Shown: positions 21,203 to 29,198 of the stretch, one piece after another
How the letters are laid out: the number at the start of each line of letters is the position of its first letter
How positions within the stretch are numbered: position 1 is the first letter of the stretch
Virus record (IMG/VR): IMGVR_UViG_3300028394_000138
Location: 1 to 41,696 of that record
Source of the DNA: a virus
DNA: 41,696 nucleotides
Direction: 5' to 3' (one strand)
Translations under genes and position numbers: made by a program
Notes under the pieces: generated by a model
Told to the model about the DNA's origin: nothing
Database searches by the model: none
What the model saw: the letters and a program-made list of their open reading frames with translations, nothing else

Positions 21203-22980
21203 TGGCAGAGACAGTAAAGCCTAAAGGCACTATTGACATCAATGCACTTCTCGAAGCCGAGAAGGCAAGAGCCGCTAAGGCTAAGGCAGAGTCAGAAGCT
21301 GCTGCTAAAGCCAATGCTGCCCGAAAGGCAGCAAGCCAATACGATCAAGCGGTTAAGTTTGTAGTTGGACAGAAGAATGATCGTATACAATCACTCGAGC
21401 AATCTATCGCCGATTCACTATTTGGTATCAATCGTATTGTCAGAAACATGGCATCTAATACTTCTTCACCGGGTGATGAAAGAGAACTTAAGCGTTTAGA
21501 AAAACTTTACAACCAAGCAGTAGAACAACAGAATACTCTTCTTCAAGAAGTGACTGGCCTTACAAAGAATACTGCTAAGTTGGATACGAAGACTGGAAAG
21601 GTAACAGTTGGAACTAAACCAGAGACTACAGCAACTACAGCATCAACAACCGCAACAACTGCTACAACTACTGTTGTAAAATCAACAACATCAGCAGTAG
21701 TTACTTCAACAGCAGATCAAGCAAAAGCAGGTATTAAGCCTGAGACTGCTGCACAGGTAGCAGGTGCAACTGGTGGAAATACCGGAGGCAATACCGGCAG
21801 TAATAAATGGGTTCAAAAAGCAATTATTATTACAAAAGATGGAACTGAGGTTCCAGTAGATTCTAAAGGCAAAGCAAAGAATGGAACTGTTCCTGTAGGA
21901 ACTACCAAGGCTGGATCCGTTATTGATAACACAACAGGATTAACAGCAGATCAGCAAGCCAAGCTTGGCGAGTACGGTAGCAAGTATCTTATTGATTACT
22001 TCAAGGCTAGTTACCCAGACATCTATAACAAGCTTCTTACTATGGCACGAGCAAATGAATCTGCCGCCAATGTTGAAGGATACCTTTCAGGAACTGCTTG
22101 GGCTAAAGATGTCAATCAAAGAACCTTTGCACTTATTGGTGCAGCAGAACTTGCCAATGGTCTTAAGTTAGATCAGGCAACTAAAGATACTTACCGAGAT
22201 CAATACCTTGCCAAAGTCAAGAGCATGGATGAAATTAAGTATGACATTGGTCTAAAGACCATTGCTCAGTTCCAGTTGGATACAGTCAAGCCAGATATTG
22301 CTAACTCTATCCGTGCAGGAAATACTTTTGCTTTAGCTGCTGCTGACTACATCGAGATCTATCGTAAGAACCTTGAGATAGCATCATCTGCTTTTAAGGT
22401 AGATGACAAGAATTTCCAGACACTTCTTATCAGTTCATCTAATATTAGCGACTTCGAGAAGAAGCTTCGCCGGACTGACCAGTATCTATCTCAGCCTAAA
22501 GTTCAGCAACAGATCAATGCCAACAAGATTATGGTTACTACTAAGTATCGTCAGTTTGGGTTATCCCTTACTGCGGCAGCAGCAGATAACCTTGCAAAGA
22601 ATGTTTTCCTTGGAGATACATCCAATGAACAAATTGATGAGAACCTTCGCCAAGAAGCGGTTAAGTTGTTCCCAGCATTCCGTGATCGTATCCTTAATGG
22701 AGAATCACCACTATCTATTGCAAGCCCTTATATCGGTGCAATCTCTCGTATCCTTGAAGTACCAGAAGGTTCATTAGATCTAGAGGATGCAACTGTTCGT
22801 AAAGCAATGATTGGTTCAACAACAACTGTTGGAGACAAGACATCGTCAACAGTCACTCCATTGTGGCAGTTCGAGCAAGACCTATACAAAGACAGCCGTT
22901 GGCAATACACAGCCAACGCAAGAGCTAAAGCCGACAGCATCTTAGTTGATGTCGGTTCAAGATTCGGAGTGATTCCATAA
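21202..22980 (+). CDS. 592-residue helical internal virion protein
   Basis: Residues 14-60 are an Ala/Lys/Glu coiled coil and 60-120 another helical stretch. Residues 130-170 form a nearly pure Thr/Ala/Ser/Val linker. The C-terminal 330 residues are helical with regular Asp/Lys/Tyr. No enzyme motif is visible. Size, composition and order suggest a partner of the 1969- and 503-residue proteins in the ejection core. Confidence 0.65.
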   Translation: MAETVKPKGTIDINALLEAEKARAAKAKAESEAAAKANAARKAASQYDQAVKFVVGQKNDRIQSLEQSIADSLFGINRIVRNMASNTSSPGDERELKRLEKLYNQAVEQQNTLLQEVTGLTKNTAKLDTKTGKVTVGTKPETTATTASTTATTATTTVVKSTTSAVVTSTADQAKAGIKPETAAQVAGATGGNTGGNTGSNKWVQKAIIITKDGTEVPVDSKGKAKNGTVPVGTTKAGSVIDNTTGLTADQQAKLGEYGSKYLIDYFKASYPDIYNKLLTMARANESAANVEGYLSGTAWAKDVNQRTFALIGAAELANGLKLDQATKDTYRDQYLAKVKSMDEIKYDIGLKTIAQFQLDTVKPDIANSIRAGNTFALAAADYIEIYRKNLEIASSAFKVDDKNFQTLLISSSNISDFEKKLRRTDQYLSQPKVQQQINANKIMVTTKYRQFGLSLTAAAADNLAKNVFLGDTSNEQIDENLRQEAVKLFPAFRDRILNGESPLSIASPYIGAISRILEVPEGSLDLEDATVRKAMIGSTTTVGDKTSSTVTPLWQFEQDLYKDSRWQYTANARAKADSILVDVGSRFGVIP

Positions 22981-24491
22981 TGGCAGATACAGTAAAAGTA
23001 AAAGCCGGCGATACATTATCAGCGATTGCTAAGGCAAATAAGACTAGCGTTGCAGCTATTGCTGCTGCTAATCCACAGATTACAGACCTTAATGCAATCA
23101 AGCCTAAACAAATTATCAATTTGCCAGCAACTACTCCAACTAAAACATCAACCAATATTTATGCTGGAGGTGTAACTGGTGGAGCAAATCCTTTTTCTGC
23201 TGGTTCAGGTGTTGATACCACCACTCTTGCTGGAATCAATAAAGCATCTGGTTTCACTCCTTCAGTTACACCAGTAACTGCACCAACAGATAATCCACCT
23301 GCCGGTAAAACAGAAGTTTCTCGAGTAACTAATAAAGATGGCACAATTACTATTACATATAGTGATGGAACTACAGAGACCACAGGAACTCCAACTGGCA
23401 AAAAAGCAACTCGTACTTACTACTCAGGATCAGGTGCCAACCGTATTCAAATTACTGAATACGATGATGGAACTACAGATCAGATTCCCGCCCCAGAAGC
23501 GGCAGCAGGTCTTTCAGCAGATGATGTAAATAAACTTATTCAAGCTGCTGTTGCTAATCAAAATGCAGAATTCCAGAAGATGCTTGCTGCACAACAGAAG
23601 CAACTTGAGACTGCCAAGGCAGAGCAGGTTGCAGCCCAGCGTAAGTCAGCATTTGATGTTATCCGTGAGAAGTTTACTTCAATGGGCATCAAGGATGTTG
23701 GTGACGATATTGCCGCAATCTTTGCTGGCAAAGGCACAGATCGTTTTGGTAAGGCATTTGATGAGATTCCTACAACTTCAGAAGGTTTCTATCTTCAGTT
23801 GATTAACACCAAATCTTACTACGAACGCTTTGGTAGTGTTAACGAGGCTCGTTTGAAGCAGGGCTATAAGGCACTAGATGAGAAAACAATCGTTGGAATG
23901 GAAGATGAATACCAGAAGGTATTAACTTCATACAATATGCCAACAGGTTTCTACGATCAGACAACAGACTTCCAATCTTTCCTAAAGAACAACCTCACCA
24001 ATGTCGATGTTGCAAACATCATTCAGGCATATCGTGATTTTGTAACAACAGGCACAGATTCCAATGTTCGTAAGCAACTTAAGGATCTATACGGTATTGG
24101 TGACGAAGCCCTTACTGCATACATGATTGACCCAACAAAGGGTCAGGGAATCCTTGAACAGATTGCTGGAAAGAATATGAATACAGCAGCAGCTCTTATC
24201 GAAGGTCTAACAGCAGAACAAGCCAATATGGCTCAGACTTATGGTGCAGGATCACTTGGATACGGACAGCAACGCCAGAAGTATTCACAGGTTCAGCGTG
24301 AACTCCAGACAACTGGAAACCTTGCTGCTATCTATGGTGAGAACTTCGGAGCCAAGGAAGCAATCGCTGCCGAGTTCGGTGGAGATGTCCAAGCACAGGC
24401 ACAAGCAGCACGAATTAAGGCAACAGGTCAAGCAGCATTCGGTGGCACAAGTGGTCTTGGATCTAAGGCACTAAGAACTAAAACAGTTTAA
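22980..24491 (+). CDS. LysM-domain virion protein
   Basis: Residues 5-49 are a clear LysM module: VKVKAGDTLSAIAKANKTS, then AANPQITDLNAIKPKQIINL. LysM binds the glycan backbone of peptidoglycan. A Thr/Pro/Gly linker with short threonine repeats (to about residue 170) leads to a coiled coil (residues 190-225) and a helical C-terminus. As the last of the large internal proteins it could anchor the ejection machinery in the host wall. The domain is certain; the location in the particle is inference. Confidence 0.8.
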   Translation: MADTVKVKAGDTLSAIAKANKTSVAAIAAANPQITDLNAIKPKQIINLPATTPTKTSTNIYAGGVTGGANPFSAGSGVDTTTLAGINKASGFTPSVTPVTAPTDNPPAGKTEVSRVTNKDGTITITYSDGTTETTGTPTGKKATRTYYSGSGANRIQITEYDDGTTDQIPAPEAAAGLSADDVNKLIQAAVANQNAEFQKMLAAQQKQLETAKAEQVAAQRKSAFDVIREKFTSMGIKDVGDDIAAIFAGKGTDRFGKAFDEIPTTSEGFYLQLINTKSYYERFGSVNEARLKQGYKALDEKTIVGMEDEYQKVLTSYNMPTGFYDQTTDFQSFLKNNLTNVDVANIIQAYRDFVTTGTDSNVRKQLKDLYGIGDEALTAYMIDPTKGQGILEQIAGKNMNTAAALIEGLTAEQANMAQTYGAGSLGYGQQRQKYSQVQRELQTTGNLAAIYGENFGAKEAIAAEFGGDVQAQAQAARIKATGQAAFGGTSGLGSKALRTKTV

Positions 24492-24652
24492 GTAACAGGG
24501 TGATTGGCAATCATCCGGGTTCGAGACCCGGACACCCACTCCATCTCTAGAAATGCCGGAACTTGAGATGAGTATAAACCCGGAAGTTGGAGCCAATGCA
24601 TTTCCCCGATTGCATTGCGGCCAGCGACTAACATGAAAAGGGAGTAGGACAA
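24492..24652 (+). other. Structured intergenic region before scaffold gene
   Basis: A 161-base gap inside an otherwise tightly packed operon. It holds a tRNA-like element (24498-24543) and a second hairpin CAATGCA/TGCATTG (24594-24600 with 24611-24617). A 27-codon frame (24553-24636) exists but has no ribosome site and is probably not a gene. RNA processing between internal-protein and capsid genes would explain the structure. Confidence 0.55.
24498..24543 (+). ncRNA. tRNA-like element, incomplete
   Basis: CCGGG-TTCGAGA-CCCGG (24515-24531) is a perfect tRNA T-arm with the TTCRA loop. Before it, GGTGA-TTGGCAA-TCATC (24499-24515) can form an anticodon-type arm with a 7-base loop (anticodon position GGC). 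Alternatively GGGTG (24498-24502) pairs with CACCC (24533-24537) as a 5-bp acceptor-like stem. The end reads TCCA. There is no D-arm, no variable loop and no full acceptor stem, so it is not a normal tRNA. It may be a tRNA relic or a mimic that recruits tRNA-processing enzymes. Confidence 0.4.
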
Positions 24653-25126
24653 ATGTCCAATTACGAACTGGAAGAGGATGACTTCGAACTTGATTCGAAC
24701 GATGTTCTCGGACAACTACGCAAGGCCAATAAGGCAAAAGAAAAGCAACTGAAAGAAATTCAGGAAGAGCTTTCCAATTTGCGTAAAGAAAAACGAGAGA
24801 GAACTATCTCAGAAGTCCTTACAGCTCGAGGAGTGAATCCGAAGATTTCGGCTTTCATTCCACAGGACATCGACCTCACGGAGGAATCGTTGTCGTCATG
24901 GCTTACTGAATACGGAGATGTATTCGGTGTGTCACAACCAAACCAATCAAATCCAGCAATACCAGAAGGTTTTGTAGATAGCTACAAAAAGGCTCAAGCA
25001 ACTGTAGATGGCGGCATTAGTGCTGATCGCGAACAGATGATTCAAGCCCAGATGGATGAGGCCGCTGCAAAGGGGCCTGAAGCATTGAAGCAGTTATTTT
25101 CAGATCTTGGTAAAGCTGGGTACTAA
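24653..25126 (+). CDS. Scaffolding protein
   Basis: 157 acidic residues: a disordered acidic start, a coiled coil (residues 22-60, RKANKAKEKQLKEIQEELSN), a conserved ISEVLTARGVNPKISAFIP segment and a helical C-terminus. This is the standard actinophage scaffold layout, directly before the capsid gene. The scaffold guides prohead assembly and then leaves or is degraded. The ribosome site GGGAGTAGG is present. Confidence 0.8.
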   Translation: MSNYELEEDDFELDSNDVLGQLRKANKAKEKQLKEIQEELSNLRKEKRERTISEVLTARGVNPKISAFIPQDIDLTEESLSSWLTEYGDVFGVSQPNQSNPAIPEGFVDSYKKAQATVDGGISADREQMIQAQMDEAAAKGPEALKQLFSDLGKAGY

Positions 25127-25147
25127 CCCAGAAAGGCGGTGCCGTAA

Positions 25148-26071
25148 ATGGCAACCACTCAAATCTCTGGTGTAGGCAACCTCGTAGTCAATGCATATGA
25201 CACATATGTAAGAGCTGCACTCCGCTCACTTCCTGTCATGCGTTCAGTCGCAGATGTACGACCAGTAGCCCTCACCAACCCGGGAACTACTCTCAAGTTT
25301 GCAGTTTATGCTAACTTGTCAGCAGCAACCACAGCATTAACAGAAACATCTGATGTAACACCAGTTGCATTGGCAAACCCATCACAGGTAACAGTTACTG
25401 TTACTGAATACGGTAATGCTGTTGAGCAGACAGAGAAGGTCAACATGGCCACATTCTCTTCTATCGACACCATGATCGGTGATGCAATCGCTTACAACGC
25501 TGCTGATACTTTGGATCAGCTTGTTGCAACAGCACTAACATCTGGATCAGTAGTTAAGTACGGTGGAAGCCGTACATCAACAGCTACTCTTACAGCTACA
25601 GATGTTCTTTCAACAACAATGCTTCGTAAGGCACAGACAGCACTTCTTGAGGCTAACGCTCAACCTCGTGTTGGTGACCTTTACACATTGTTCATCCACC
25701 CACGCCAAGCTTATGACCTTCGGGCAGAGACTGGTTCAGGCGGATTTGTGGACATCCACAAATACACAACTGAAAATGTTGGCAACCTTCTTACAGGCAC
25801 CATTGGTGTTCTTGAGGGCTTCCAAGTTGTTCAGACATCTCGTGTTCCATCAACCACTTCAGGTGCATCTTCAGCTACTGTTTACTCAGCAGTTGCAGTC
25901 GGTAAGGAAGCTCTTCTTGAGGCTAATGTTTACGATGTGCAAACAGTCGTAGCACCTCAGATCGACATCCTTCGCCGTAAGTCAGCACTTGGCTGGAAGT
26001 ACTTCGGTGGCTGGGGCATCTTCCGTGATGCAGCAGTTTGCCGTTTGGAAACAGGCGGATCTAGCCTCTAG
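25148..26071 (+). CDS. Major capsid protein, HK97 fold
   Basis: A 307-residue protein with the Ala/Thr/Val-rich composition and sequence pattern of HK97-fold capsids, closest in feel to the N4-gp56 family: an early YDTYVRAALRSLPVM helix, an E-loop-like VTEYGNAVEQTEKVN, a GDLYTLFIHPRQAYDLR spine region and a C-terminal YFGGWGIFRDAAV strand. It follows the scaffold gene and is followed by a strong hairpin. The most abundant virion protein is expected from this gene. Confidence 0.85.
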   Translation: MATTQISGVGNLVVNAYDTYVRAALRSLPVMRSVADVRPVALTNPGTTLKFAVYANLSAATTALTETSDVTPVALANPSQVTVTVTEYGNAVEQTEKVNMATFSSIDTMIGDAIAYNAADTLDQLVATALTSGSVVKYGGSRTSTATLTATDVLSTTMLRKAQTALLEANAQPRVGDLYTLFIHPRQAYDLRAETGSGGFVDIHKYTTENVGNLLTGTIGVLEGFQVVQTSRVPSTTSGASSATVYSAVAVGKEALLEANVYDVQTVVAPQIDILRRKSALGWKYFGGWGIFRDAAVCRLETGGSSL

Positions 26072-26084
26072 TAGGTCATTAGTT

Positions 26085-26112
26085 GAGGGGGGCAGGGCAA
26101 CCTGCCTCCCTC
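26085..26112 (+). terminator. Hairpin after the capsid gene
   Basis: GAGGGGGGCAGG (26085-26096), loop GCAA, CCTGCCTCCCTC (26101-26112): 12 pairs with one G-T. It is followed by TCTATTAAC, a weak U-tract. It probably trims transcript levels after the capsid gene, or protects the capsid mRNA 3' end. Confidence 0.65.
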
Positions 26113-26131
26113 TCTATTAACAAGGAGAATC

Positions 26132-26443
26132 ATGGCAACATATACTTTTTACCCACCGCAGGTAATGGAAGGTTATCCATTGGCTGACAAGTGGTGGCGT
26201 AGAGTTGTATCCCAGCGAGGGGTAGCCGTGCTTATCAATGATGGTGTTATGTCTTTGGCTCGAGCAGTCACAGAAGATGAACTAAGGGATTACGATTATG
26301 TATTCCTTGGTGGGCGAGGTCACATAGTGAACGAGGCTACAAAGGTTATTCTTGTAGCACAAGGCTTTCCAATCAGAACTCAGGCTCAAGCCGACTCTGA
26401 TTCCAACATAGCCCATAACGGATTTTTAGTGGAGATAGTTTAA
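26132..26443 (+). CDS. 103-residue unknown, after capsid
   Basis: CAAGGAGAATC precedes ATG 26132. The protein opens MATYTFYPPQVMEGYPLADKW and has strands and loops (RVVSQRGVAVLINDGVM; YDYVFLGGRGHIV). It reads like a compact beta-rich domain and could be a head decoration or completion protein, but no family is recognised. Confidence 0.65.
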   Translation: MATYTFYPPQVMEGYPLADKWWRRVVSQRGVAVLINDGVMSLARAVTEDELRDYDYVFLGGRGHIVNEATKVILVAQGFPIRTQAQADSDSNIAHNGFLVEIV

Positions 26444-26715
26444 TGGGATGCAGAACAGGTTGCCCTACTCAGGATCATGAAAACTGGGGTGAGTGCTTGA
26501 AGCAATCAGGCCTACAGGTAAATACCGGTGATGCTAACAGTTCCAAGATGATGCCTCAGAAGAAGTGGGATGCAGAGTTAAACGCATACCAGTCTGCAAT
26601 CAGCCAAGGTATTGAACCAGCGACAACAAACATGAAGGATATTCGTGGGGCAGTCGAAATAAGTAACTTAGCCGGTAAGGCATTCGACTCAACCACCAAC
26701 TCGTTTAAGGACTAA
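26443..26715 (+). CDS. 90-residue protein with N-terminal Cys cluster
   Basis: It begins MGCRTGCPTQDHENWGECLK (C3, C7, C18), a pattern I recall from small actinophage virion-cassette proteins. The rest is polar and helical (WDAELNAYQSAISQGIEPATT). TAATG overlap with the upstream gene. The Cys set plus His12 could bind zinc. Function unknown. Confidence 0.6.
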   Translation: MGCRTGCPTQDHENWGECLKQSGLQVNTGDANSSKMMPQKKWDAELNAYQSAISQGIEPATTNMKDIRGAVEISNLAGKAFDSTTNSFKD

Positions 26716-26717
26716 GC

Positions 26718-27440
26718 ATGACAACCATTATTGGAATCCAAGGTAAAGGTTGGGGATTGATTGCCGCAGATTCTTTGATAGTGGGTGGAGATCAAAAGTT
26801 CATAGCCTCTGGCATGGACAAGGTAGTAGAAAAAGGCGAGTATGTAATTGCCTTTGCTGGCGATGCAATCGCCGGGGATATAGCCCTACACAGTTGGAAT
26901 GCTCCTAAGATTCCACGAGGTGTGAACCTAGATAAATTTATGATGACAGATTTACTGCCATCACTTAAGCAAGCATACGCAGACTATGGATACGATCCAT
27001 CGCCAAAGACTGCTGATAATGATCCTAAAGATGGTGCAGGTTTCGATGCATTGATCTGCCTTCGAGGAAAGCTTTATCAAATTGATAATGACTTTACTTG
27101 GGTAAGAGATGATCGTGGGATATACGGAGTTGGATCCGGCAGTTCATATGCACTTGGTGCATTGGCCAGAGCCACACTATCCCCAACGAATACAAGAACA
27201 GCAGCTAATGAAGCTCGTAAGGCAATAGAGATTTCCATCTCGTTTGACATAAACAGCGGTGGGAAAGTCAAAGTCATCACTCAAAGGGAGAAGCAAATGT
27301 CAGTTAAAGGCGAGAAGTACAAGTCAGCAGCAGCAATGAAGAAGCACGAGAAGTCAGAAGGCCCAGCAATGCGTAAGAAGGAATATGGCTCTAAGGCAAA
27401 GATGAAGTCAATGCCAAAGAAAATGGGCAAGAAGAAGTAA
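26718..27440 (+). CDS. HslV/proteasome-like Ntn-hydrolase with Lys-rich tail
   Basis: Residues 2-190 follow HslV closely: MTTIIGIQGKGWGLIAADS supplies the nucleophile Thr2 (exposed when Met is removed) and D18, and GMDKVV supplies K35, matching the Thr1/Asp17/Lys33 set of HslV. Further matches are YVIAFAGDAIAGD, FDALICLRGKLYQID, IYGVGSGSSYALGA and ARKAIEISISFD. HslV and proteasome beta subunits form barrel proteases. Residues 195-240 are a Lys-rich tail (about 18 Lys) not found in HslV. No HslU-type ATPase gene is near. The position in the capsid cassette suggests a head-maturation protease or a packaged enzyme; that role is inference. Confidence 0.8.
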   Translation: MTTIIGIQGKGWGLIAADSLIVGGDQKFIASGMDKVVEKGEYVIAFAGDAIAGDIALHSWNAPKIPRGVNLDKFMMTDLLPSLKQAYADYGYDPSPKTADNDPKDGAGFDALICLRGKLYQIDNDFTWVRDDRGIYGVGSGSSYALGALARATLSPTNTRTAANEARKAIEISISFDINSGGKVKVITQREKQMSVKGEKYKSAAAMKKHEKSEGPAMRKKEYGSKAKMKSMPKKMGKKK

Positions 27441-27610
27441 TGAAGCCAGCAAAGATCAAGAAGGTTATGAAGGAGTTCAAATCAGGAACTCTTCACTCAG
27501 GATCTAAAAAGGGCCCTGTAGTTAAATCTCGCAAGCAAGCAGTTGCTATTGCGATGTCAGAGGCAGGAATGTCCAAGAAGGGCAAGAAGAGTGGCGGAAA
27601 GAAAAAGTAA
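27440..27610 (+). CDS. DUF6496-like 56-residue basic protein
   Basis: KVMKEFKSGTLHSGSKKGP then VVKSRKQAVAIAMSEAGMSK is the signature of the DUF6496 family of small phage proteins, here with a Lys-rich tail (KKGKKSGGKKK). TAATG overlap with the protease gene. These proteins are common in phage structural regions; their task is unknown, and the strong positive charge suggests DNA contact. Confidence 0.7.
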   Translation: MKPAKIKKVMKEFKSGTLHSGSKKGPVVKSRKQAVAIAMSEAGMSKKGKKSGGKKK

Positions 27611-27866
27611 ACCAGACTCTCGCCTAAAGGCGGCGGGTGTATCAGGTTTTAATAAGCCAAAGAAAACTCCATCACACCCAACGAAATCTCATGTTGTGGT
27701 TGCAAAAGTTGGAGACAAGGTGAAGACAATTCGCTTTGGGCAACAGGGTGTATCTGGAGATAAAACTCCAACAGCACGACAGAAATCATTCAAAGCTCGT
27801 CATGCTAAGAACATTGCCAAGGGCAAAATGTCAGCAGCCTATTGGGCAGATAAGGTGAAATGGTGA
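27591..27866 (+). CDS. 91-residue conserved basic phage protein
   Basis: The GTG start at 27591 is the only in-frame start that yields the conserved core without a long off-frame leader; it overlaps the DUF6496 gene by 20 bases. The core SRLKAAGVSGFNKPKKTPSH, then VKTIRFGQQGVSG and SFKARHAKNIAKGKMSAAYW, is a recognisable small phage family near structural genes. Strongly basic, about a quarter Lys and Arg. Function unknown. Confidence 0.7.
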   Translation: MAERKSKPDSRLKAAGVSGFNKPKKTPSHPTKSHVVVAKVGDKVKTIRFGQQGVSGDKTPTARQKSFKARHAKNIAKGKMSAAYWADKVKW

Positions 27867-28024
27867 AAAAGAAAACAGCATTCTGGGATAAGAAAAATCC
27901 TAATAAGAAATCTACTCCATTGACTCCATCACAGAAAGCAAAGGCTAAGGCTGCTGCTAAGAAGGCTGGAAGACCATATCCAAATTTAGTAGATAACGCA
28001 GCAGCAAAGAGAAAGGCTAAGTAA
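27860..28024 (+). CDS. 54-residue Lys/Ala-rich basic protein
   Basis: ATG 27860 (or GTG 27863) overlaps the upstream stop, and the TAA overlaps the next ATG. The peptide is MVKKKTAFWDKKNPNKKST, then TPSQKAKAKAAAKKAGRPYP, ending AAAKRKAK. Histone-tail-like composition. It is the last of four consecutive Lys-rich coding segments. Confidence 0.65.
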   Translation: MVKKKTAFWDKKNPNKKSTPLTPSQKAKAKAAAKKAGRPYPNLVDNAAAKRKAK

Positions 28025-28293
28025 TGGCACTCGGTACCAATGGAAGCACACTCCACGCAGAACTCAATCGTCTTGCTAATGGTGGCACCTATCCTGCTAT
28101 TCAGTCATATGTTGGTGCAGCTTTAGCTGCAAACACTTGGGCTGGAACTACAGGACTTAGCGTTGTTGGTGCCTTAAATGTCAAGGCTGGTAACACTAGG
28201 CCTAACTACAAAGACCTTCGTGGGGTCTGTAATCAACTTGGTGGAACTACTGATAAGGCTGCGGCGGCAGCCTTGAGAGCAAGGACTTCATGA
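28024..28293 (+). CDS. 89-residue unknown structural candidate
   Basis: Neutral, Ala/Gly/Asn/Thr-rich: LHAELNRLANGGTYPAIQSY, then ALAANTWAGTTGLSVVGALN. The composition suits a small virion protein. TAATG overlap upstream, ATGA overlap downstream. No family recognised. Confidence 0.6.
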   Translation: MALGTNGSTLHAELNRLANGGTYPAIQSYVGAALAANTWAGTTGLSVVGALNVKAGNTRPNYKDLRGVCNQLGGTTDKAAAAALRARTS

Positions 28294-29195
28294 CAACAAC
28301 ATTTAGTGGACTTATAGAACGAGTCCTCGGGCAGATCCAGAGTTATGGGGCCCAACAGGAAACCGCTACTTGGATTAACCAATCAGGCGGAATAGCATCA
28401 ACCACAGCCACAGACTTCATAGTCAACGAGACTGCCCAGATGGGTCGTGGCATCATCGAGGTTGGCTCTGAACTGATGTATGTAGATCGTACAGATAACC
28501 TAACAAAGCAGGTCTACCTTGCCCCTTGGGGTAGGGGTTTCAGAGGCACTACAGCCTCTACAGCAGCCAACGAGACCAAGGTGGTCATAGCCCCTCAATA
28601 CCCACGCTTCATGGTTAAACAGGCTATTAACGACACAATTCAGGCTGTCTATCCAGAACTCTTTGGAGTAGGCACACACACTTTTAGTTTTAACTCAGCC
28701 GTTACTGCTTACTCACTTCCGGCTACTGCCGACTATGTTCTCAATGTTAAGTGGCAGACTATTGGCTCAACCAAGGAATGGCTCAATGTCCGTAGGTATG
28801 ACACAGACAAGACTGCCAACACCACAGTATTTGCCAATGGCAAGACCATCAATATCTTTGACATGATTGATCCGGGCAGAACTGTTCAGGTTATCTATGC
28901 CAAGGCTCCATCAGTTCTTTCTGCTGAGACTGACATCTATGAAACAGTAACTGGTCTTCCAGCATCTACTATTGATGTGATTACTTATGGAGCCATTGCT
29001 AGACTTATCGTTGGTTCAGATGCTGCACGAATTCCTAACCAGACAGTAGAAGCAGACATGATGGATCAATCCAAGCCAATCGGTAGCGGTGCATCCGTTG
29101 CACGATTCTATCTTGGTTTATACCAGCAACGACTACAGCAAGAAGCTGCTGGCCTTCGAGATCTTTATCCACCCCGACTCCACTATACGAGGTAA
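28290..29195 (+). CDS. Putative neck/connector or tail-adaptor protein
   Basis: 301 residues: MTTTFSGLIERVLGQIQSYG helix, a beta-rich middle (RGIIEVGSELMYVDRTD; QVYLAPWGRGFRGT), a YPRFMVKQAINDTIQAVYPEL helix and a long C-terminal helix region. The mixed layout and gene order (after capsid, before fibres) suit a head-to-tail adaptor. I cannot name a family, so the role rests on position and fold impression. Confidence 0.5.
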   Translation: MTTTFSGLIERVLGQIQSYGAQQETATWINQSGGIASTTATDFIVNETAQMGRGIIEVGSELMYVDRTDNLTKQVYLAPWGRGFRGTTASTAANETKVVIAPQYPRFMVKQAINDTIQAVYPELFGVGTHTFSFNSAVTAYSLPATADYVLNVKWQTIGSTKEWLNVRRYDTDKTANTTVFANGKTINIFDMIDPGRTVQVIYAKAPSVLSAETDIYETVTGLPASTIDVITYGAIARLIVGSDAARIPNQTVEADMMDQSKPIGSGASVARFYLGLYQQRLQQEAAGLRDLYPPRLHYTR

Positions 29196-29198
29196 CCA

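Noticed and set aside
24467-24543. Complete tRNA gene
   Set aside because: T-arm is perfect, but no D-arm, no variable loop and no 7-bp acceptor partner exist upstream.
24553-24636. 27-codon frame in the gap before the scaffold gene
   Set aside because: No ribosome site, and it overlaps a perfect hairpin; more likely structured RNA.
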